DNA of 10,064 bases from positions 1 through 10,064 of the forward strand of contig CAIMVB010000200.1 of NCBI GenBank assembly GCA_903844785.1, read 5' to 3'. The DNA is from an uncultured Rhodospirillales bacterium (GTDB taxonomy: Bacteria > Pseudomonadota > Alphaproteobacteria > Acetobacterales > Acetobacteraceae). Shown here in pieces: positions 1 to 5,609 of this stretch. The notes beneath the pieces are model-generated. The model did not search any database, had not been told where the DNA came from, and saw nothing but the letters and a program-made list of their open reading frames with translations. Within the stretch, counting starts at the first letter, position 1. Every line of letters begins with the position of its first letter. The position numbers were made by a program, and so were the translations under genes.

Positions 1-8
1 GCAGAAAC

Positions 9-338
9 TTGTCGCCTCCGCCTGATATAGCGACTTTGGTGATCTTCGACTTCCCCGCCAGGAAAGCTGGCGGGGAGGAACAGCGGCGCGCTTTGCATGC
101 GCTGGCGGAAGACATCGCGGCCGAGCCTGACCTGCTTTGGAAAATCTGGACCGAGGATAAGGCAGCCGGGCGTTCCGGCGGGGTTTATCTGTTCCGCAAC
201 CGGGCCGCTGCGGAAGCCTATCACGCCAAGCACGCCGCGCGACTGACGGCGGCTGGTGTCACCGGGATTGAGGCTGTGTACCGGACCTATAACGCGGAAC
301 TCACCGCGATTACGCGCGGGCCAGTCACCGGGGCTTAG
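9..338 (+). CDS. YdhR-family putative monooxygenase (5' end uncertain)
   Basis: A small protein of about 109 residues that matches the E. coli YdhR family (about 100 aa, a dimeric alpha+beta-barrel fold related to small cofactor-independent monooxygenases). The family pattern is visible: an N-terminal strand (ATLVIFDF), then the EPDLLWKIWTED stretch that parallels EPGFLWKVWTES in YdhR, then GGVYLFRN, then the AYHAKHAARL helix and a C-terminal strand. The physiological substrate of the family is not firmly known. No ATG is available in frame inside the window: the best internal start is TTG at 9, with only 8 bases before it, so the true start may lie outside the left edge. The TAG stop (336-338) lies inside the stem of the downstream palindromic element. 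It converges with the aldolase gene on the minus strand. Confidence 0.8.
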   Translation: MSPPPDIATLVIFDFPARKAGGEEQRRALHALAEDIAAEPDLLWKIWTEDKAAGRSGGVYLFRNRAAAEAYHAKHAARLTAAGVTGIEAVYRTYNAELTAITRGPVTGA

Positions 339-388
339 AGCGGTTCCCGTTCACTTTCGTTCACGGGATAGGCTCTAAATTTTTGTTT
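335..388 (+). terminator. intrinsic terminator of the YdhR-like gene, formed by hairpin 2 of copy A
   Basis: On the plus strand the hairpin 335-378 (7-bp outer stem, 3x3 internal loop, 6-bp inner stem, 12-nt loop) is followed at once by ATTTTTGTTT (379-388). That is the form of a Rho-independent terminator. It begins within the stop codon of the upstream gene. Function is inferred from shape only. Confidence 0.6.
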
Positions 389-439
389 GATCGCATTGTC
401 CGAGCCGCCAAGTGATTCCACTTGGCTTGAAAATGCTCA
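335..439 (-). repeat. two-hairpin palindromic intergenic element, copy A
   Basis: Read on the minus strand from 439. Hairpin 1 has an outer arm GCATTTTC (436-429) pairing with GACAATGC (400-393, one mismatch) and an inner arm GCCAAGTG (426-419) pairing with CACTTGGC (414-407) around a 4-nt loop. An AT-rich linker (392-379) follows. Hairpin 2 is 378-335: outer stem TTAGAGC/GCTCTAA, a 3x3 internal loop, inner stem TCCCGT/ACGGGA and a 12-nt loop GAACGAAAGTGA. Hairpin 1 plus linker matches copy B2 at 59 of 63 positions. The element fills the gap between two convergent genes; its first three bases are the aldolase TGA stop, and hairpin 2 contains the TAG stop of the YdhR-like gene. From memory, the layout resembles RIME-type mosaic elements of Rhizobiales; family identity is not tested. 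Confidence 0.85.
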
Positions 440-1078
440 ACCCCGCCCATACCCCGCGAAATGCGTCGCTGCTTGGGCCAATTCAGCATCCGTCAGCAAA
501 ACGGGCTTCAGCCCCGCCGCCAATAAATCCAGATATTGCCCCGCGAGGTTTTCAACCTCCAATGCCAGCGCATGGGCGCTAGCAAGTGTCGCACCCGCAG
601 CAACAACACCATGATTGGCAAGCAGTACCGCCCGCCGCCCGGCCATGGCGCTGACGGCGTTTTCCGCGAGCGCCTGCGTGCCAGCGGTGGCGTGTTCCGC
701 GCAGGCAATCGGCCCGCCCGCCAGCAGCACCATGTAATGAAAGGGCGGAATACCCTTGCGCGCGCAGGAAAGCGCGGTGGCGCGCGGGGAATGTGTGTGC
801 ACCACCGCCATCACTTCGGGCCGCGCCGCGTAAATCGCCGCATGCAGCCGCCATTCGGAAGAAGGCCGATGGGGCGCCGTGCCGACCGGCTGCCCATCCA
901 TGGCGGTTGCCACCAAATCATCCGCGCTGCTGCGCGCATAAGCCAGGCCAGCGGGGGTAATGATGAAGCCCTGGCCATCCCGCGCCGAAACATTGCCGGA
1001 TTTGGAGGGCATCATCCCCGCCTGATCGAGCGATTGCGCGACGCGCAAAATCTCTCGCCTGGTTTCCGCCTTGGTCAC
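437..1078 (-). CDS. class II aldolase/adducin family protein (FucA-like)
   Basis: 213 aa, the usual length for L-fuculose-1-phosphate aldolase (E. coli FucA, 215 aa). Family residues are in place: SGNVSAR at 27-33 and TPAG at 41-44 (phosphate/substrate loops), SSE at 73-75 (E75 as catalytic acid/base), and the zinc ligands H94 and H96 (HTHS) and H156 (ANHGVV). This indicates a zinc-dependent cytoplasmic enzyme that cleaves or decarboxylates a phosphorylated sugar or sugar acid. The substrate cannot be read from sequence: the family also holds ribulose-5-P epimerases and 3-oxo-tetronate-4-P decarboxylases (OtnC). The start is GTG at 1078, overlapping the TGA of the upstream dehydratase gene (GTGA, 4 nt), which points to translational coupling; the ATG two bases upstream is in the dehydratase frame and followed at once by its stop. 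The TGA stop is the first codon of repeat element A. Confidence 0.85.
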   Translation of the reverse strand: MTKAETRREILRVAQSLDQAGMMPSKSGNVSARDGQGFIITPAGLAYARSSADDLVATAMDGQPVGTAPHRPSSEWRLHAAIYAARPEVMAVVHTHSPRATALSCARKGIPPFHYMVLLAGGPIACAEHATAGTQALAENAVSAMAGRRAVLLANHGVVAAGATLASAHALALEVENLAGQYLDLLAAGLKPVLLTDAELAQAATHFAGYGRG

Positions 1079-2610
1079 ATTGTTGCTCCGAGCATCCAGG
1101 GCGCGAATTCCTGCGCGCCGAAGCCAAGCGCTTCGCTTTTGGTGGGTTCACCAGAAGCCGTGCGTAACATCAAATCAAAAATGCGTTGGCCGCATTCCTG
1201 CACGCTTTCACCACCCGTCAGCACCGTGCCGCAATTGATATCCATATCCTCGGAGAGGCGATCATACATGGTGGTATTGGTGGCAAGCTTGATGGAAGGC
1301 GCTGGCTTCATGCCGAAAACACTGCCGCGCCCCGTGGTGAAGCAGACAAGATTGGCCCCACCTGCCACCTGACCCGTGGCACCGACTGGGTCATAGCCAG
1401 GCGTGTCCATGAAAACAAAACCCTTGGCTGTCACAGGTTCGGCATAGCGATAGACATCCACCAGATTGGTGGTGCCGGCCTTGGCCATGGCGCCTAGCGA
1501 TTTTTCCAGAATGGTCGTCAGCCCGCCGGCCTTATTGCCCGGCGATGGGTTGGCATTCATCTCCGCACCTTGGCGGGCGGTGTAGTCTTCCCACCAATGC
1601 ATCACATCAACAAGCTTTTGGCCCACTTCGCGGGAAGTCGCGCGGCGCGTCAGCAAATGTTCGGCGCCATAAGTCTCCGGGCTCTCGGAGAGGATAACGG
1701 TGCCGCCATGGCGCACCAGCAAATCAGAAGCGGCGCCAAGGGCAGGATTGGCGGTGATGCCGGAATAACCATCAGACCCGCCGCATTGCAGTGCGACGCA
1801 AAGTTCAGATGCGGGGACAGCTTCGCGCTTGGCGGTATTGGATTCCGTCAGCACTTCCTTGACGAAATCTATGCCCTTCATCACGGTCGCGCGCGCGCCG
1901 CTATCCTGAATATCCATACTGCGCAGCCGCCCAGTCAGGCGTTGTTCTTCCAGCATAGGGGCCAATTGATTGACTTCGCAGCCAAGGCCAATCGCAATCA
2001 CATGAGAAAAATTCGCGTGCCGCGCAAAGCCCGCCAAAGTGCGGCGCAGCAGGCGGAGTGGTTCATCCATGGTCATGCCGCAGCCGGTTTTATGCGTCAG
2101 CGCCACCACGCCATCCACATTGGCCCAGGGCGACAAAGGATCGTCGCCCGTGATCGGATTTTTCTCGAACTGCCGCGCAATCAATTCCGCGACATGGGCG
2201 GAACAATTCACGGATGTGATGATGCCGATGTAATTGCGCGTTGCCACGCGGCCATCGGCGCGGCGAATGCCCATGAAGCTTGCCGGCACATCAACATAAT
2301 CGGTCGGCTTCGCGTCCTGGCCCCAGGCGTAATCCCGCGCGAAATCGCCCATTTCGCAATTATGCGTATGCACCCAGGCACCGGGTTCAATCGCATCCGT
2401 CGCAAAGCCAATAATCTGGCCATAGCGGCGAATGGGCTCGCCCTTCGCATGCGGGCGGATCGCAACCTTATGCCCGGGCGGGATGCGCCTTTCGCCCACG
2501 CTGATACCCGGCGCCACTTCGGTGCCAGGCGTCAGCGGAATGCGCGCAATCACCACACCATCTTGCGGGTGCAGACGAATAACGGATGGCAGTGCAATGG
2601 TGCTGGACAT
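1075..2610 (-). CDS. UxaA/GarD-family sugar-acid dehydratase (altronate dehydratase-like)
   Basis: 511 aa, full length for the fused family (E. coli UxaA 495, GarD 523). The N-terminal SAF domain spans about residues 8-95 and contains VHTHN (80-84). The catalytic domain carries THKTGCG (172-178), GLGCEVNQ (208-215), a glycine-rich QCGGSDGYSG block (275-284) continuing to NPALG, TTGRGS (425-430) and the C-terminal DMDINCG (455-461). These enzymes dehydrate altronate or galactarate to 2-keto-3-deoxy acids using a metal centre; paralogues act on other acid sugars or on sulfolactate, so the substrate is open. The ATG at 2610 has GGGGAG five bases upstream (2621-2616 on the minus strand). It is the first gene of a two-gene operon with the class II aldolase, which suggests a dehydrate-then-cleave route. 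No kinase or oxidoreductase is linked within the window. Confidence 0.88.
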   Translation of the reverse strand: MSSTIALPSVIRLHPQDGVVIARIPLTPGTEVAPGISVGERRIPPGHKVAIRPHAKGEPIRRYGQIIGFATDAIEPGAWVHTHNCEMGDFARDYAWGQDAKPTDYVDVPASFMGIRRADGRVATRNYIGIITSVNCSAHVAELIARQFEKNPITGDDPLSPWANVDGVVALTHKTGCGMTMDEPLRLLRRTLAGFARHANFSHVIAIGLGCEVNQLAPMLEEQRLTGRLRSMDIQDSGARATVMKGIDFVKEVLTESNTAKREAVPASELCVALQCGGSDGYSGITANPALGAASDLLVRHGGTVILSESPETYGAEHLLTRRATSREVGQKLVDVMHWWEDYTARQGAEMNANPSPGNKAGGLTTILEKSLGAMAKAGTTNLVDVYRYAEPVTAKGFVFMDTPGYDPVGATGQVAGGANLVCFTTGRGSVFGMKPAPSIKLATNTTMYDRLSEDMDINCGTVLTGGESVQECGQRIFDLMLRTASGEPTKSEALGFGAQEFAPWMLGATM

Positions 2611-2639
2611 GGGCGCTCCCCTTTTCGGTTCTGAGGCCC

Positions 2640-2645
2640 ATTCTA
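2640..2645 (-). promoter_or_regulatory. possible -10 element of the dehydratase-aldolase operon
   Basis: TAGAAT on the minus strand, which would place the transcript start near 2633 and leave a leader of about 20 nt before the ATG at 2610. No good -35 hexamer is seen 16-18 bp upstream, so the site is weak or activator-dependent, or it is chance. Confidence 0.3.
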
Positions 2646-2716
2646 GCCTGTGCGCGCCGCCGCGCCACCTTGACCCTTGCAGAATAACCTCCCCAGGCGC
2701 AGTTTACGGCCTGAGA

Positions 2717-2806
2717 CACCTGGGGGAGCCCTTTTGGGGCTGAGAGGCGGGCTTCACCCGCGACCCCTGGAACCTGACCCGGTTCGGACCGGCGTAGGGA
2801 ACGGTG
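2717..2806 (+). promoter_or_regulatory. TPP riboswitch (THI-box) aptamer
   Basis: All parts of the thiamine pyrophosphate aptamer can be drawn. P1 is CACC 2717-2720 with GGTG 2803-2806. P2 is GGGG near 2722-2725 with CCCC 2764-2767. P3 is AGCCC 2727-2731 with GGGCT 2737-2741, running into the conserved CTGAGA (2740-2745). An extra P3a hairpin is GCGGG 2747-2751 with CCCGC 2757-2761. P4/P5 contains AACCTGA (2771-2777), CCGGT 2779-2783 with ACCGG 2788-2792, and the invariant GCGTAGGGAA (2792-2801). CTGAGA and GCGTAGGGAA are the pyrimidine- and pyrophosphate-side signatures of the class. It faces the substrate-binding protein gene, whose ATG lies about 105 nt downstream. No oligo-U terminator follows, so translational control is more likely. 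Confidence 0.95.
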
Positions 2807-2870
2807 CATCGCCCGTTCGCTCGCGTTTTGCGCCCCTTGGCGGGTGCTGGCGCGTGCTGGGCCAAAGCCC

Positions 2871-2903
2871 CCTTCCCCGCGTCAGCCGACAGGAAACGAA
2901 GGA
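2871..2903 (+). promoter_or_regulatory. candidate riboswitch expression platform: SD-sequestering hairpin
   Basis: CCTTC (2871-2875) can pair with GAAGG (2898-2902), the core of the Shine-Dalgarno GAAGGA that precedes ATG 2911 by 7 nt. A small inner stem GTC/GAC (2881-2883/2888-2890) can form inside the loop. The same anti-SD segment, TTCCC (2873-2877), is complementary to GGGAA (2797-2801) of the aptamer, so the two pairings exclude each other. The pairing is seen; the switching is inferred. Confidence 0.4.
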
Positions 2904-2910
2904 TATGGGT

Positions 2911-4500
2911 ATGCAACGCCGTACATTTCTTGCAACCACGCTCGCCGTGCCCTTGGCCGCGCCCTTGGCGCGCCCCGCTTTGGCCCAGGCCAGCCGCGCG
3001 CGCACGCTGCGCTTCATGCCGCAAGCGGCCTTGGCCAATCTGGACCCGATCTTCAGCCCCAGCACCATCATCACTACGCATGGCTATTGCGTGTTTGACA
3101 CACTCTATGGCGCCAATCGCGCGCTTCAGCCGCGCCCGCAAATGGCCGAGGGCCATAGCGTGGAAGATGACGGCAAGCTGGTGAAAATCCGCCTGCGCGA
3201 TGGCCTGCGTTGGCATGATGGTGAACCTGTGCGCGCCGCCGATTGCGTGGCCAGCATCAAGCGCTGGGCGAGCCGCGACGGCTTCGGCCAAATCCTGATG
3301 CGCGCAACGGCCGAGCTTTCCGCGCCGGATGATCGCACCATCCAATTCCGCCTGCATCGGCGCTTCCCCGCGCTGTTTGATGCCTTGGCCAAGCCTGGTG
3401 CTTCGCCCTGTTTCATGATGCCGGAACGCATCGCGACTATTCCGGGTGATCGTTCACTCGGCCTGGAACATATGATCGGCAGCGGGCCGTGGCGCTTTAT
3501 TGCCGGTGACTATGTGCAAGGCAGCCGCAGCCATTACGCGCGTAATGACGCTTATGTGCCGCGTGACGAACCCGCCGAAGCGGCTTCCGGCGGCAAGCGC
3601 GTGCATTTCGACAGGCTTGAGCTGATCTGGATTCCAGAGGGCGGCACGGCGGCGGCGGCGCTCCGCACCGGGGAGATTGACTGGATCGAATACCCGCTGC
3701 CGGATCTGGTGCCGGTGCTGGAACGTGACCGCAATACACAAACCCAGATTTACGACCCGAATGGCTTTCTTGGTTTTCTGCGCTTCAATCATTTGCACGC
3801 GCCGTTCAATGATGTGCGGGTGCGCCGCGCCATTCGTGATGTGATTGTCCAATCGGATTTCATGTCGGCGGTGGCGCTGCAAGGTGACTGGCAGGAATGC
3901 CACGCCATGTTCCCCTGCGGCCTGCCGGGTGTGGTGGAATTCCCGCCAGCCGCGCGTGGCGAAGCCGCCATGGACCGCGCCCGCGCTGCGCTGCGCGATG
4001 CGGGGTATAATGGTGAGCCCATTATCCACATCAACCCAAGCGATTTCCCTGCCGTCACGCAGCAAGGGCGGCTCACGGTTGAATTGATGCGCAAGCTTGG
4101 CGTGAATATGCAGCCCATCGAGTCAGATTGGGCCACCATTTTGGCACGGCGCGCCAATCGCAACCCGCCGGCGCAAGGGGGGTGGCATTTGCACAATACC
4201 AATGGCCCGGCGGCAACCATCGCCAATCCCGCGGTGAGTTTTGCCATTCGCATGAATGGGCAAGCCGCCTGGCCCGGCTGGCCATCTGATGCGGATGCGG
4301 AAGCGCAGGTGGAAGCCTGGATCAATGCGGATGATCAGGCGGCGCAGGATGCCGCGATGCGCCGCTTACAGGAGATTACGTGGGAGTCACTGCCCTTCGC
4401 GCCGACGGGCCTATTCCGCCTGCGCACGGCCTTCCGGCGTGACCTGTCAGGCGTGCTGCAAGGGCCGAATCCCTTCCTGTGGAATTTGCGGCGGGCGTGA
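2911..4500 (+). CDS. ABC transporter substrate-binding protein, family 5 (SBP_bac_5), TPP-riboswitch controlled
   Basis: 529 aa, typical for DppA/OppA-type periplasmic binding proteins. The N-terminus MQRRTFLATT plus a short hydrophobic run ending ARPALA|QA (cleavage about 25/26) is a signal peptide with a twin-arginine pair, so Tat export is possible. Family features follow: an early segment about the default state (PQMAEGHSVEDDG), then IRLRDGLRWHDGEPVRAADC, a mid-protein GSGPWRF, and FLRFNHLHAPFNDVRVRRAI near the middle, as in peptide/nickel binders. ATG 2911 is preferred because GAAGGA sits 7 nt upstream; ATG 2905 is the alternative. No permease or ATPase gene adjoins it. The riboswitch makes thiamine, a thiamine fragment or a precursor a better ligand guess than peptides, but this is inference. 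The TGA stop is the first codon of repeat element B1. Confidence 0.88.
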   Translation: MQRRTFLATTLAVPLAAPLARPALAQASRARTLRFMPQAALANLDPIFSPSTIITTHGYCVFDTLYGANRALQPRPQMAEGHSVEDDGKLVKIRLRDGLRWHDGEPVRAADCVASIKRWASRDGFGQILMRATAELSAPDDRTIQFRLHRRFPALFDALAKPGASPCFMMPERIATIPGDRSLGLEHMIGSGPWRFIAGDYVQGSRSHYARNDAYVPRDEPAEAASGGKRVHFDRLELIWIPEGGTAAAALRTGEIDWIEYPLPDLVPVLERDRNTQTQIYDPNGFLGFLRFNHLHAPFNDVRVRRAIRDVIVQSDFMSAVALQGDWQECHAMFPCGLPGVVEFPPAARGEAAMDRARAALRDAGYNGEPIIHINPSDFPAVTQQGRLTVELMRKLGVNMQPIESDWATILARRANRNPPAQGGWHLHNTNGPAATIANPAVSFAIRMNGQAAWPGWPSDADAEAQVEAWINADDQAAQDAAMRRLQEITWESLPFAPTGLFRLRTAFRRDLSGVLQGPNPFLWNLRRA

Positions 4501-4554
4501 GCATTTTCAAGCCAAGTGGAGACACTTGGCGACTCGGAAAATGCGATCAGAAAC
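4498..4554 (+). repeat. palindromic element copy B1 (hairpin 1 only)
   Basis: Hairpin 1 unit of the same family: outer arms GCATTTTC (4501-4508) and GAAAATGC (4537-4544), a perfect match; inner arms GCCAAGTG (4511-4518) and CACTTGGC (4523-4530) around a GAGA loop. The unit is 57 nt long and directly abuts copy B2, giving a tandem duplication of the first module; hairpin 2 is absent here. It begins with the TGA stop of the substrate-binding protein gene. Over the first 52 positions it differs from B2 at 4, three of them in the loop. Confidence 0.85.
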
Positions 4555-4660
4555 TGAGCATTTTCAAGCCAAGTGAAATCACTTGGCGGCTCGGAAAATG
4601 CGATCAAATCAAAATTTGGTGCGTGTCTGGTGAACGAATGTGAACCGGGCGCGCACCAAA
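4555..4660 (+). repeat. two-hairpin palindromic intergenic element, copy B2
   Basis: Hairpin 1: outer arms GCATTTTC (4558-4565)/GAAAATGC (4594-4601), inner arms GCCAAGTG (4568-4575)/CACTTGGC (4580-4587), loop AAAT. An AT-rich linker follows (4602-4614). Hairpin 2: outer stem TTTGGTGCG (4615-4623)/CGCACCAAA (4652-4660), 3x3 internal loop, inner stem CTGGT (4627-4631)/ACCGG (4644-4648) with one wobble, and a 12-nt loop GAACGAATGTGA. The loop differs from copy A at one base while the stems have different sequences. The element lies between two convergent genes, ending 4 nt before the stop of the EipB-like gene. Confidence 0.85.
4606..4660 (-). terminator. intrinsic terminator of the EipB-family gene, formed by hairpin 2 of copy B2
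   Basis: Read on the minus strand, the perfect 9-bp outer stem TTTGGTGCG/CGCACCAAA closes a hairpin starting 4 nt after the TGA stop (4667-4665). It is followed by TTTTGATTTG. The layout mirrors the terminator of the YdhR-like gene in copy A, where the same element module follows the gene in the same relative direction. The role is inferred from shape. Confidence 0.55.
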
Positions 4661-4664
4661 GGTT

Positions 4665-5513
4665 TCAGCAACCGCCGGGCGCGTCTTCCAGCTTCATCAG
4701 CTTGGCGCGCACGGTAAACTCGCCGAAATCCATGATCATGTCATCCGCCACGCCATTTTCGAAATAGCGGAGAGAGACTTCATAGGAAGGCGTGCGCGCC
4801 CCGCCCGCCTGTTCACCATCGGGTTCGAAAAACGCAATCCGCATCCGCGATGAACCAAGCGAAGCAAGGCTCGGCGCTTCAGGCATGGGTGTGGCGCCCA
4901 GCCAGGGCGCCAGCACGGTCGTGCTTTCCTGCGCGCCATCGGCGGAAGTGCCATCAAAAATCGGCGCGACCAGAATGCGCTGGCCGGCGCGCGCGGCATT
5001 CAGCGCGGCGATGGTATGGGTATTGGGCAAAAGCGTGCCGGGTGGGATGGCCACTTCCTTTTCTTCCGGTTCGCTATAGCGCGCTGTACCGCTGCCATCC
5101 GCGCGCAATTCTGCCTGCCCGGCCACGTTGCTTGTGATGGCGCCTTGCGTCATTTGCCTCAGGCTGAAGCGCAGGTTTTTGCCATCCATGGATTCCAGCG
5201 TGGCGTAGTCAGACCCCGTTTCAAGTTCAGTGCCTTCGCGGTTACGCAGCGTCATGCTGAAGCGCTGGCGCGTGGTCCAACTTTCGCAGGCATCAATCAA
5301 TTCATAGAGCATGGCGCCAGAGACTTCGACAATCCCGGCATTCTCCCGCGCGCGATCCAGCGTCAGGCTATAAATGCCGCGATGGGATGCCAGCGCGCGC
5401 GCGGTCAGCGGCGCCAGCGGCGCGGTGGCCGCAGGCGCATCCTTGGCCCCCTGGGTAAAGCCAGGCGCAGCAGGCAGGATCAGCGCGAGCGCGAGAAGGG
5501 CAGGAAACCGCAT
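4665..5513 (-). CDS. EipB/DUF1849-family cell-envelope protein
   Basis: 282 aa with an N-terminal signal peptide (MRFPALLALALILPAAPGFTQGA, cleavage near residue 21), so it should be periplasmic. The rest resembles the DUF1849 family whose Brucella member EipB is a beta-spiral protein needed for envelope integrity. Supporting marks are SHRGIYSLTL (43-52), the VSGAMLYELIDACESWTT segment (64-81) and a C-terminal cysteine. C76 and C282 correspond to the pair that forms a conserved disulfide in EipB, as I recall it. The start at 5513 is chosen because the signal peptide begins there and GGAG (5523-5520, minus strand) lies 6 nt upstream; an upstream in-frame extension to 5588 would put 25 charged residues before the signal and run into a hairpin. 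It lies 96 nt downstream of aspS on the same strand. Confidence 0.8.
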   Translation of the reverse strand: MRFPALLALALILPAAPGFTQGAKDAPAATAPLAPLTARALASHRGIYSLTLDRARENAGIVEVSGAMLYELIDACESWTTRQRFSMTLRNREGTELETGSDYATLESMDGKNLRFSLRQMTQGAITSNVAGQAELRADGSGTARYSEPEEKEVAIPPGTLLPNTHTIAALNAARAGQRILVAPIFDGTSADGAQESTTVLAPWLGATPMPEAPSLASLGSSRMRIAFFEPDGEQAGGARTPSYEVSLRYFENGVADDMIMDFGEFTVRAKLMKLEDAPGGC

Positions 5514-5552
5514 GGGATGCTCCGGGCGGCAAGGGCCGCTCATGGCTGGTAT

Positions 5553-5580
5553 ACCCGATTCCAGCGTGGCGGAATCGGGT
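5553..5580 (-). terminator. hairpin after aspS (possible terminator)
   Basis: A perfect 10-bp stem ACCCGATTCC (5553-5562)/GGAATCGGGT (5571-5580) with an 8-nt loop lies about 30 nt after the aspS stop, between aspS and the EipB-like gene. The T-run (5580-5583) is on the plus strand side, where no gene needs it; on the minus strand only TATACC follows. It may attenuate rather than fully stop aspS transcripts, leaving some read-through into the envelope gene. Confidence 0.4.
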
Positions 5581-5609
5581 TTTCGCAAGAAAGTTTTGCG
5601 GCCGGCGGA

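Noticed and set aside
1570..2634. Long plus-strand open frame of 354 codons opposite the dehydratase gene
   Set aside because: It is antisense to a well-recognised UxaA-family gene in GC-rich DNA, where mirror frames are common. Its product is rich in His, Arg and Gly with no domain pattern.
2670..2675. TTGACC as a -35 box for the riboswitch transcript
   Set aside because: No acceptable -10 hexamer lies 16-18 bp downstream, so the promoter of the riboswitch RNA could not be placed.
2677..2910. N-terminal extension of the substrate-binding protein frame through the riboswitch
   Set aside because: It would translate the TPP aptamer and place about 78 residues before a clear signal peptide; the GAAGGA site before ATG 2911 gives a better start.
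4335..4607. Open frame on the minus strand encoding a repeated peptide of 19 residues per unit
   Set aside because: The repeated peptide is only the translation of the tandem 57-nt palindromic units (57 is divisible by 3), and the remainder runs antisense through the end of the substrate-binding protein gene. A similar peptide appears from copy A at 387-614. No protein evidence.
4498..4660. CRISPR array
   Set aside because: There are only two tandem units, no unique spacers between equal repeats and no cas genes. The units are self-complementary intergenic elements that also occur as a separate copy at 335-439.
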